From Acutalibacter muris (GTDB lineage Bacteria; Bacillota; Clostridia; Oscillospirales; Acutalibacteraceae): 64,000 nucleotides of DNA. Both the position numbers and the translations under genes were made by a program. Each line of letters begins with the position of its first letter. Position 1 is the first letter of the stretch. Positions 24,279 through 31,913 of this stretch are shown here, one piece after another. The notes below the pieces were generated by a model, which ran no database searches, was not told the origin of the DNA, and was given only the letters and a program-made list of their open reading frames with translations. The stretch covers positions 2,294,001 to 2,358,000 of the forward strand of contig NZ_CP021422.1 of assembly GCF_002201475.1 (NCBI RefSeq), in the 5' to 3' direction.

Positions 24279-25493
24279 TTATTTCGTTAAGACCGGTTCT
24301 CCGGCCTGCCATATGGATGATTCGGCAACCCACCGCGCAAGGGTGAAACGCAGTGGTATCCACATAAACGCCGCAAAATTTACCCCTCCCAGCAGCAGGA
24401 ATGCCGGGTCATACGAGGAAAACATGTCATACAGCTTCCCGGTCAGTAGAATACCTAAAGAAATACCGGCGGTCTGAAAAGCCATGCATAAGGAGAGCAC
24501 CCGCGACGGAGACTTATGGAAAAAATGGGACGATAACAGTGGCAACATCAGCGCAAGAGGTACAGAGCCGAAGGCAAAAAGGATCTCAAAGGTAGGCAAC
24601 CAGCCTGTAAAGAACACCAGCGTAACCGCCGATAAGATAAAACCGATATGGGAACAGGCTGCCGCAGGGTACGGCCCGAATCGGTCCGATACAGCGCCCA
24701 GAAGCACCTTCACGAACAGCGCGCAGAAACAGATTACGGACAGAACAGCTGAGGCATTCTGGGTGTTTATGCCATGCTCCGAGAGGTGGGCAGCTATGGA
24801 AAGATATGTAGGCTGTATTGAGGCCCCTGTCAGAAAAGCGTATATGAGCAACGCTGTCAACAATCCTCTGTCGGCAAACGGGAACCTCTCCGGCTCTACA
24901 CAGCCATCCTTTTGCCCTTCATGTTTGCCGGCCTGCTTATTTTCCTTTACAGTAAGCAGGCATGGCGTAGCAACTATGGCCATTAAGCCTGCTGAGCCTA
25001 AGGCTGCGGCGCGCCAGCCGTGGCTGTTCATCAGTATGCCTGCCAAAGGAATAAGCGCCGCGCCGCCTATACCGCTGCCGGAGAGCACTATCCCTAAGAC
25101 GGAGCCCTGCCGGTCAGGGTACCAGCTCTTTATGACGGCGGTGATGGGTACTGTACCCAGGAGTGCCAGCCCAGCCCCCAGGAACGCTGCTGCCAGGTAG
25201 AGTGTGGCGGCAGATCTTATCTGGGAGTAGATCAGAAATGCTGTCATCTCGCAAAGGAGACCCACGGCGAAAATTCCTCTCAGGGGAACCCGCTTCATCA
25301 GCAACGGAAAGAGCATATATATGAGCATGTTCACAAGGTAGATCACTGTGACAGAGACGGAATATCCTGTGCGGGAGATGCCAAGGTCACTACATACCGG
25401 TGCGGTATAGAGACTGTTCGTTCCCGCGCCCACGCCCACGGCAACCAGTTCACACAGGAAGCAACCCGCTGCCGCCAAAAGTCTCTTGTTCAT
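24279..25493 (-). CDS. MFS transporter
   Basis: A 404-residue integral membrane protein with about 12 hydrophobic segments, beginning MNKRLLAAAGCFLCELVAVG and including VTVIYLVNMLIYMLFPLLMK and LLTALLIYAFLTGASIQPTY. The cytoplasmic loop between segments 2 and 3 is degenerate. The pattern fits the oxalate/formate-antiporter or monocarboxylate-type branch of MFS. The ATG shares one base with the stop of the isomerase gene, so it is coupled to the module 2 operon. The stop codon is only bases away from the truncated intron, which marks the module edge. The substrate is not readable; a sugar-acid or breakdown product is possible. Confidence 0.85.
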   Translation of the reverse strand: MNKRLLAAAGCFLCELVAVGVGAGTNSLYTAPVCSDLGISRTGYSVSVTVIYLVNMLIYMLFPLLMKRVPLRGIFAVGLLCEMTAFLIYSQIRSAATLYLAAAFLGAGLALLGTVPITAVIKSWYPDRQGSVLGIVLSGSGIGGAALIPLAGILMNSHGWRAAALGSAGLMAIVATPCLLTVKENKQAGKHEGQKDGCVEPERFPFADRGLLTALLIYAFLTGASIQPTYLSIAAHLSEHGINTQNASAVLSVICFCALFVKVLLGAVSDRFGPYPAAACSHIGFILSAVTLVFFTGWLPTFEILFAFGSVPLALMLPLLSSHFFHKSPSRVLSLCMAFQTAGISLGILLTGKLYDMFSSYDPAFLLLGGVNFAAFMWIPLRFTLARWVAESSIWQAGEPVLTK

Positions 25494-26359
25494 CAGAACT
25501 CTATACCGGTAAAGCGCTTGAAGTTCTCAAAGCTCTTTCGCACACTGTCCAACTGGGGTACGCTTGCATGGTCTTGCTCCAGCAGAATATATCCCGCATC
25601 TGTGTACTCAATGGCAGTGTCAATGATTTTCTGAATGTCCATAATGCCGCTGCCAATCTCTGTGAAGTCCTTCTCGTAGTTCACAGACTGGCATATTTCC
25701 TTGAACCTCTCCAATGATACGCCTTTTGTGCCCGCACGTTCCAGCAGGTTGATATGGCCCTCTCTGCCCTTTGTGTAGTCCTTCTGGTGTATGGCCTTGC
25801 AGCGCTTTCCCTGTTGTCTGAGAACGTCACAGGGATCCACGCCCGCGCGCATTGCCCAGTAGGTGTCAAGCTCAAAGCCCACATAGTCGGGGTCGGTGTT
25901 CTCAAGCACCAGGTCTACTACCGTCTTGCCATCGAACTTCTGGAATTCATGGAAATGGTTGTGGAAGAGGTAGTAAAGACCGGCCTCATGGCATTTCTTT
26001 CCCCAGCGGTTGATATTCTCACAGCAGCGCAGGACATCATCCCTGGTCTCGTACCATACCACCGGCAACACAAGCCCTTTTGCTCCTATAGCTACATGGT
26101 ACTCAATCAGCTTGTCAATATTGTCGTCAGTATACGGATTGACCGTATTGGTCACGACCTCAAGCCCTAACTCGTCCAAAAGCTTTTTGAAGTCGGCGGC
26201 GCTCATGCCAAAACCTGTGCCGAAGTCGTTAAGAGCGTTGTGATTCGACAGCTCCAGCCGTCTGTAGCCTATATCGGCCAGGGTCCTGATGGTGTTCTCA
26301 ACGCTTTTCGCCATCTCCTCCCTTACGGAAAAGAGTTGTATTCCCAATTTTAAAGACAT
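25493..26359 (-). CDS. Sugar phosphate isomerase/epimerase (xylose isomerase-like TIM barrel)
   Basis: A 288-residue soluble TIM-barrel protein beginning MSLKLGIQLFSVREEMAKSV. It has the features of the AP-endonuclease-2/xylose-isomerase-like superfamily: RTLADIGYRRLELSNHN, YYLFHNHFHEFQKFDGKTVV, YVGFELDTYWAMRAGVDPCD, KAIHQKDY and FTEIGSGIMDIQKIID, with Glu, His and Asp residues suited to bind a divalent metal. It is in module 2 between a permease and the MFS gene, so it probably converts the imported sugar or an inositol-like compound. The substrate is unknown. Confidence 0.88.
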   Translation of the reverse strand: MSLKLGIQLFSVREEMAKSVENTIRTLADIGYRRLELSNHNALNDFGTGFGMSAADFKKLLDELGLEVVTNTVNPYTDDNIDKLIEYHVAIGAKGLVLPVVWYETRDDVLRCCENINRWGKKCHEAGLYYLFHNHFHEFQKFDGKTVVDLVLENTDPDYVGFELDTYWAMRAGVDPCDVLRQQGKRCKAIHQKDYTKGREGHINLLERAGTKGVSLERFKEICQSVNYEKDFTEIGSGIMDIQKIIDTAIEYTDAGYILLEQDHASVPQLDSVRKSFENFKRFTGIEF

Positions 26360-26380
26360 ATATATTCCTCCTTAATGAGT

Positions 26381-27277
26381 TTATCCTTTTACGGCGCCTA
26401 AAGTGATACCCTTGACAAAACTGTTCTGCACAAATGGATATACTATCAATATGGGCAGTAGGCCTACCACACTTATAGCCATACGCACGGACGTTGACGG
26501 TATTTTTGACACCGATTCGCTGATATTGCCCATGGTTGCGGCGTTGTTGCTGAGATATTGAATATCCTGAAGCATCCGGTTGAGCAGCGCCTGTATAGTA
26601 TAATACTCGGTTTTTGTGGTGATGTAAATAAAGCCGTTGTACCAGTCGTTCCAGTAGTTTATGGCGGTGAGCATCAGGACCGTTGCGATTATGGGCTTGC
26701 TCATGGGTACGATGACCTGCACAAGTATCCTGTATTCTCCGGCCCCATCCACCTTGGCAGCCTCGATTATGGCCTTTGGTATGGACGTGGTGAAAAAACT
26801 CTTCATCAAAAGGACATAGTAAGCTCCCAGAAGCAGGCGGGGAACTATAACGGCCCAGACTGTGTTCTTCAGGTGGAGGGTGTTTGTGTAGATCAAATAG
26901 GTCGGCACGAGCCCGCCGTTAAAGAGCATAGTGAAGAATACCAGAAAGCCCAGTACCTTCCTGCCCAAAAGATCGTCCCGGGAGAGGGGATATGCCAGCA
27001 TAGTTGTAAGCACAATACTCACAGCAGTCCCCACAACTGTTACAAAGAAAGTGACAAAATACGATGTGAATATTTGCCCGCCGTGGCGAAACAGATACTC
27101 GTAGGCCTCAAAACTAAAGGATTTCGGCCAGAAGCCGTAGCCTTCGCGGATAAGGGTGGAGTTCTCCTCAAATGACGACATCAGGAGCAGTATCAGTGGA
27201 ATAATGCAAAACAGCGCGAATACTATCAGCACTACATGGCTGAACACCTGAAAACGCTTTTCTTCTTTTGTTTTCAT
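26381..27277 (-). CDS. ABC sugar transporter permease, LplC type (module 2)
   Basis: 298 residues from the ATG at 27277 (GGGAGGG upstream), beginning MKTKEEKRFQVFSHVVLIVF. Six membrane segments are evident, with the EAA loop IEAAKVDGAGEYRILVQVIV and the CUT1-type end FVQNSFVKGITLGAVKG. An upstream extension to 27355 runs through the preceding permease and has no ribosome site. It pairs with the permease at 27291-28244. No ATPase gene is nearby. Confidence 0.93.
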   Translation of the reverse strand: MKTKEEKRFQVFSHVVLIVFALFCIIPLILLLMSSFEENSTLIREGYGFWPKSFSFEAYEYLFRHGGQIFTSYFVTFFVTVVGTAVSIVLTTMLAYPLSRDDLLGRKVLGFLVFFTMLFNGGLVPTYLIYTNTLHLKNTVWAVIVPRLLLGAYYVLLMKSFFTTSIPKAIIEAAKVDGAGEYRILVQVIVPMSKPIIATVLMLTAINYWNDWYNGFIYITTKTEYYTIQALLNRMLQDIQYLSNNAATMGNISESVSKIPSTSVRMAISVVGLLPILIVYPFVQNSFVKGITLGAVKG

Positions 27278-27290
27278 ATTTTCCCTCCCA

Positions 27291-28244
27291 TCAGAACAAT
27301 GCACTCTCTGGATCGACCTTGCGGATAACAAGGTTGGATACTGAGACCAGCACAAGGCCCACGATAGACTGGTAGAAGCCCGCTGCCGAGGACATTCCGA
27401 TATTTCCTATCTGGATGAGGCTTCGGTACACGTAGGTATCGATAACGTTAGTGGTTGGGAACAGGGCGCCGGAGTTCATGGGCACCTGATAGAAAAGGCC
27501 GAAGTCCGCATAGAAGATACGCCCTATAGCCAAAAGGATGAGCATAATCGTCACCGACTTTATCATGGGCAGGGTAATACTGAATATCTGGCGGATCTTG
27601 CCTGCGCCCTCAAGGGCCGCAGCCTCGTAATACTGTCTGTCTATGCCTATAATGGCCGACAGATAGATAATACAGTTATATCCCACGTTTTTCCAGATGT
27701 ATACAAACGTTATGACAACAGGCCAGTATTTTGGCTCGTTGTACCAAGAAATATCGTCTATACCCAGAAGGGGCAGGACACTCTTGTTTATGAATCCGGA
27801 GTCGGCGCTCAAAAAGCCGTAGACGATATAGCCCGCGATAACGGTGGAGATGAGAAACGGAAGGAGTATCACACTCTGGTAGAGCTTTCTGGCTCCTATT
27901 GAGAAAAGCTCGCTCAGTAAAATTGCGATAAAAATAGACAGCACCGTGTTCAGCACTATAAACGCCGCATTATACAGCAGCGTGTTCCTGGTTATCACCA
28001 GCGCGTCCTTTGTGGCAAACAGGTATTTAAAATTTTGGAAACCGATAAAATCACTGCCAAAAATACCCTTTCGCGCGTCGTACTGCTTGAAAGCGACAAC
28101 GAGGCCGGCCATAGGTAGGTAATTATTTATGAACAAATATATGAAACCTGGTATCATCATGGTATAGAGCGGTATCCCAAATTTTATTTTCCGCCATACC
28201 GAGCCCGTTTTCTTTTTTTCACTGGAAACTAAAGTATTCAACAA
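27291..28244 (-). CDS. ABC sugar transporter permease, LplB type (module 2)
   Basis: About 317 residues. The frame opens at an ATG at 28271 without a ribosome site. A TTG at 28244, six bases after AGGGAG, is the better start and yields LLNTLVSSEKKKTGSVWRKI. Membrane segments begin LYTMMIPGFIYLFINNYLPM; the EAA motif is YYEAAALEGAGKIRQIFSIT. The end is NLVIRKVDPESALF. It follows the solute-binding gene across a strong hairpin. Confidence 0.9.
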   Translation of the reverse strand: MLNTLVSSEKKKTGSVWRKIKFGIPLYTMMIPGFIYLFINNYLPMAGLVVAFKQYDARKGIFGSDFIGFQNFKYLFATKDALVITRNTLLYNAAFIVLNTVLSIFIAILLSELFSIGARKLYQSVILLPFLISTVIAGYIVYGFLSADSGFINKSVLPLLGIDDISWYNEPKYWPVVITFVYIWKNVGYNCIIYLSAIIGIDRQYYEAAALEGAGKIRQIFSITLPMIKSVTIMLILLAIGRIFYADFGLFYQVPMNSGALFPTTNVIDTYVYRSLIQIGNIGMSSAAGFYQSIVGLVLVSVSNLVIRKVDPESALF

Positions 28245-28286
28245 GTCACACTCCCTTGAAACGCTTAACATTCTGATAAACTATAT

Positions 28287-28327
28287 AGCACGGCGAGCCG
28301 CCGGGATATGACGGCTCGCGCGGTGCT
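28287..28327 (-). promoter_or_regulatory. Intercistronic hairpin between binding protein and permease (module 2)
   Basis: The GCGAGCCG arm pairs with CGGCTCGC, extended by AGCAC/GTGCT with small bulges, around an 11-base loop. It has no T-run. The position matches the hairpin of module 1 and suggests the same processing or attenuation after the binding-protein gene. Confidence 0.7.
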
Positions 28328-28341
28328 ACCATTTATTTGTC

Positions 28342-31300
28342 TTAGGAGACTCCGTTGGCGGCCGCCCACTCGTCGAGCTGCCTCTGCTTCTCGTCTATAA
28401 TCTTCTGAATGCCTGCACTCTCCATCTCGGAAAGCATTTGGTCCAGAGTGGTCTCGGTGTCAACAAGCCCACTTTCAAGACCTATTTTGTACTGGTCGTA
28501 AACGCCCTGCACGGCGGCTATTTCTGTCAGCACACTGTCGCTGTTGAAGGTGAAACCGAAAGCTTTGGACTTGTCGGCCCCGTCGTTAAAGGCCTTCAGG
28601 TTTTTGTAGAGATCCAATTCATCGCCCTCCCAAACATGGGTGATAAACTGGTTGCCGAATATCCAGCCCGCGCTGGGGTTATACCCGGACTCGGCACCGT
28701 TGAGGGCGGCGGCAGCGGTAATATGCCCATCCTCGGTAATGTCGTAGTGGGTGCCTTCGATGCCCCAGGCCAGCAGGTTCATGATTTCGGGGTTTGTGTA
28801 CTGCTCGTTCAAGTACTCCATGGAGCGCTCTGGGCTCTCGGCAGAGTAGGGGATGCCCCACATGAAGCTCTGAGGAATAGAGGTATAGGTAGCATCGCCC
28901 AGAACCGTCAGGGTTACAACGGGAGTGCCGCACATTTTGGACTCCTGATTGTCCGCGCCGGGCTTATAGCGGTTATTATAAGCAAAGGCACGTCCAGCCT
29001 TGACCTGGGAAGGACCGCCCTCGGTGACGGCGGCTATATCAGCGCTGATATACCCCGCTTCATACCATTTCCGGGCATGGAGACAGTAGTCCTTATACTC
29101 GTTAGTTGCAAAGGCGTTCACAACAGTTAGGTCGTCCAGTCCGAAGTTGCGAAGCACTGCGAAGCCGTCCGTCAGCGGGTCGAAGCTCATGCCCAGAGTT
29201 CCATAGATAGAGCTGCCCGAGTTGCTGGTGATTACCTGTACGTCGGGATGATTCTCATGAACCTTGGCAAAAAGGCCGTCCAGGTCATCGATAGTCTTGA
29301 TGTCCTCTTTCTTATAGCCAGCCTCTTCCATATAGTCCTGGCGGACGACTAGGCCGCCGTGGCCGACAGCCAAGTCTCGGTTGGTGGTGATGCCGTAGAG
29401 CTTACCGTCCAGTTTGCCGGCATCGATAAAGCTCTGGCCCACGGCATCGATGATTCCCTGGCCGTACTCATGGATCAAATCGCTCAAATCGGTCATCTGG
29501 TTGGCGGAATAATACGCGTTGAAGCTGTTTGAGCGGATAACGAAGCAGTCCAGCTTCTCCTCGCTGGCCAGCATCAGCTGCATCTGCTGCTGATAGTTGC
29601 CCATGGAGATCGGCATGAGCTCTATGGTATCGTTTAGCTTCTCCTGTGTGATTTCGTTTATCTCAGCTTCAATGAGCTTGTTGTCCTGGGGAACGCCGTT
29701 GATAAGCGGATAGGCCACCACCAGGTTCATGGGCTCATTCCCCGAGGGCTCCCCGTCATCAGAGCTTTCCAAGGAACTTTCGGTTGTGCTGCTCTGGGCC
29801 TCTGAGCTACTGGGGGCAGAGGAGCTACTCTCCGGAGCCTTAGAGGAATTCTTCTCTGTGCCGCCGCATGCTGCAAATACCGCCAGTATCAAAATGGCCG
29901 CGAGCATAACAGAAATAAGTCTTCGTTCTATGTTTCTCTGAGCGTTTTCGTCAACCGCGCCGGGGAGATAGGTTTCCGCCCGGATTTCCTGTACGGACTC
30001 ATCCCCGCCGACCTCAAAAGCAACGGTATCGTTCTGCTTAGCCTGGCATATAACCAGCCTGTACTCACCCTTCGGCACTCTAATCAGCCGGTGGGCGGCT
30101 TCCTCAGATATCCACTCTGTCAGCTTTTCGCCGTCCCTGTCCATCAGGGTCAGTTCCGCTCCCACAACCGGGGAGTTGGTGTTGGAACTCCACACCGAGA
30201 TGTCAACCGCAACATATTTGCAGTCAACAGTAAATTTGTCCTCAAGCCCAGCCGTGATTTCAGTAGCAATTTTCTCCGCAGAGTACCCATCGGGCAGTTC
30301 AATTGGCACTGCTGCGAACCCAGAAACCGGCACATTTTGAATCAGCGCCGTACCGTCCTCGCCGGTCTTGCCAACATAAAGCGCATTCGCCTTGGTGTAA
30401 GGGTCGGCGAGCTTCTCATCGGCGGCTTTCTGCTCCTTGATTTGCACCAGAGCCGCGCTAATGTCGGCGCTGCTCTCAGTATTCTTTTTGACCTTCGGCA
30501 GAGGTGTTTCTCCATGCTCAAACAGGCCGACAGTCACACCCGGCACAGGCTGGCCGTCGTCGTCAACTACAGTCAGCGCGAGGTCGCGCTGGTTCGCCAC
30601 AAAGCTGAAGGTCAGGTAAGCGCTCCCGCCGCCTATAAGCTCAATGGTCTGCGGCTCCGGCAGGTCAAAGCCCTTCGCACTCTTGGGAGTGACTGTGTAT
30701 TTGCCCGCCGGGAGGCTTGCGGCAATCTTACCGTCTGTATCAGTCTTGTAATCCTGCCTGAACTTGCCGCCCTCAAGCTTCGTCCCGCTTACCTCAAAGG
30801 AAAACGCCTGCCCGGGTTTGTCGGCGGTGCAGGCTATGGTGAGCTGCCCGTCGGGGACGGGCGCGGGAGTTGGGACGACGGTGGGCTTTGGGGCGGCAGT
30901 GGGTGCTGCTGTAGATGTGGCCTTCGGAGTAGGCGCAGCCGTTGGCGTGGGCTTCGTAACCGTATTGCCCTGATTTACCGGCGGGGTTGGTTCCGGCTCC
31001 TTCTCAGTGAGATACTGAGTATAGCTGCGGCCCGACTTTTCAGCGTATTCATAGGTGATGTGCACCGGGCCCAGTATTTCCCCGCTGTTCTTGCGCCGGT
31101 TGAGCTCCTCCTGGGCTGCGTGCAGGGCAGAATATTCAAGGCTTTTCGCTTCGCCGAAGTCCTCATACTCCACTGTCACGCTCCCGATCTGCTTGTCCTG
31201 CCCGGCGGTCAGGACAATATCCGGCGAAAACTTTCCGGCAATCAGTACTTCGTTCTCACCGGCAATATTCTTTTTGCCGTCGCTTGTGCGTATCTCCTTT

Positions 31301-31905
31301 TCGCCGCCTGAAATTTCCAGGCCGGTAACGGTGAACTTCACGCCGGGCGCGGCCTTATAGCCCCCGGGGGTGGAGGACGGTCTCAGAAGATAGTCCCCGG
31401 GCTCCAGGCCGCTGGCGGTAAGCTGGCCCTGCCTGTCGGTGACAAGGCCCCTCCTTACGGCCTGTGTGCCCCGGTAGAGCGTGTAGCCCACGTTTGGGAC
31501 AGGCTGCAGGGTACGGCTGTTCTTGACGGTAAGGATCAGGCTGCTCTTTGCCGGGGCAATGTCCACCAGGTCATACACGGCCAGCTTCAGCGTTTTATCA
31601 AGGGCTTCCTCCCCGCAAACTATCCTGACGGCCTGCTCCACGGAGTGCGTCAGCCCGTCAAAAATGAGGGCGCTGCCCTCAAAGGAAAGGGTAAAGGCGG
31701 GGTCCTCCCCCGCCTCCACTTTGGTGATTTCCCTGTCCATGGCAAACTCGCCGGAGAAGGCCTCTCCTGCGGTTTCCCGGTAATATATTCGGTCCGGGAC
31801 GGGCGTGTCGGCGACGGTCACCGCCCCGGCGGGGAGCGCGCCTGCAAAAGCAAAGGCCGCTGCCAGAAAGACAGCGGCCAGTTTATTGAGTTTCGTCATA
31901 TTCAT
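28342..31905 (-). CDS. In-frame chimera: Cna-B surface protein joined to sugar-binding lipoprotein
   Basis: A single 1187-residue frame. Residues 1 to about 655 form a secreted surface protein. It has a signal peptide (LAAVFLAAAFAFAGALPAGA) and a Cna-B-like domain (LQPVPNVGYTLYRGTQAVRR, LTASGLEPGDYLLRPSSTPG). A Pro/Thr/Ala linker at about 305-350 and further Cna-type domains follow. It has no sortase signal. From about residue 659 the sequence is a typical lipoprotein precursor (RRLISVMLAAILILAVFAAC, lipobox then Ser-rich tether). A complete module 2 solute-binding protein follows, ending IIDEKQRQLDEWAAANGVS. The joint is near 29925-29945. An internal ATG at 29907 could still start a 521-residue lipoprotein, but it has no ribosome site. 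The binding protein's own start appears lost or altered (ATA at 29931). Assembly error is the main alternative. Confidence 0.85.
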   Translation of the reverse strand: MNMTKLNKLAAVFLAAAFAFAGALPAGAVTVADTPVPDRIYYRETAGEAFSGEFAMDREITKVEAGEDPAFTLSFEGSALIFDGLTHSVEQAVRIVCGEEALDKTLKLAVYDLVDIAPAKSSLILTVKNSRTLQPVPNVGYTLYRGTQAVRRGLVTDRQGQLTASGLEPGDYLLRPSSTPGGYKAAPGVKFTVTGLEISGGEKEIRTSDGKKNIAGENEVLIAGKFSPDIVLTAGQDKQIGSVTVEYEDFGEAKSLEYSALHAAQEELNRRKNSGEILGPVHITYEYAEKSGRSYTQYLTEKEPEPTPPVNQGNTVTKPTPTAAPTPKATSTAAPTAAPKPTVVPTPAPVPDGQLTIACTADKPGQAFSFEVSGTKLEGGKFRQDYKTDTDGKIAASLPAGKYTVTPKSAKGFDLPEPQTIELIGGGSAYLTFSFVANQRDLALTVVDDDGQPVPGVTVGLFEHGETPLPKVKKNTESSADISAALVQIKEQKAADEKLADPYTKANALYVGKTGEDGTALIQNVPVSGFAAVPIELPDGYSAEKIATEITAGLEDKFTVDCKYVAVDISVWSSNTNSPVVGAELTLMDRDGEKLTEWISEEAAHRLIRVPKGEYRLVICQAKQNDTVAFEVGGDESVQEIRAETYLPGAVDENAQRNIERRLISVMLAAILILAVFAACGGTEKNSSKAPESSSSAPSSSEAQSSTTESSLESSDDGEPSGNEPMNLVVAYPLINGVPQDNKLIEAEINEITQEKLNDTIELMPISMGNYQQQMQLMLASEEKLDCFVIRSNSFNAYYSANQMTDLSDLIHEYGQGIIDAVGQSFIDAGKLDGKLYGITTNRDLAVGHGGLVVRQDYMEEAGYKKEDIKTIDDLDGLFAKVHENHPDVQVITSNSGSSIYGTLGMSFDPLTDGFAVLRNFGLDDLTVVNAFATNEYKDYCLHARKWYEAGYISADIAAVTEGGPSQVKAGRAFAYNNRYKPGADNQESKMCGTPVVTLTVLGDATYTSIPQSFMWGIPYSAESPERSMEYLNEQYTNPEIMNLLAWGIEGTHYDITEDGHITAAAALNGAESGYNPSAGWIFGNQFITHVWEGDELDLYKNLKAFNDGADKSKAFGFTFNSDSVLTEIAAVQGVYDQYKIGLESGLVDTETTLDQMLSEMESAGIQKIIDEKQRQLDEWAAANGVS

Positions 31906-31913
31906 CTCCTTTT

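Noticed and set aside
24178..24363. 61-codon minus frame at the MFS/intron joint
   Set aside because: It starts inside the MFS gene in another frame and ends in intron sequence; there is no ribosome site.
30091..31311. Long open frame of 406 codons on the plus strand inside the chimeric surface-protein gene
   Set aside because: It is antisense to a gene with clear signal peptide and Cna domains, has no ribosome site, and its sequence is low-complexity.
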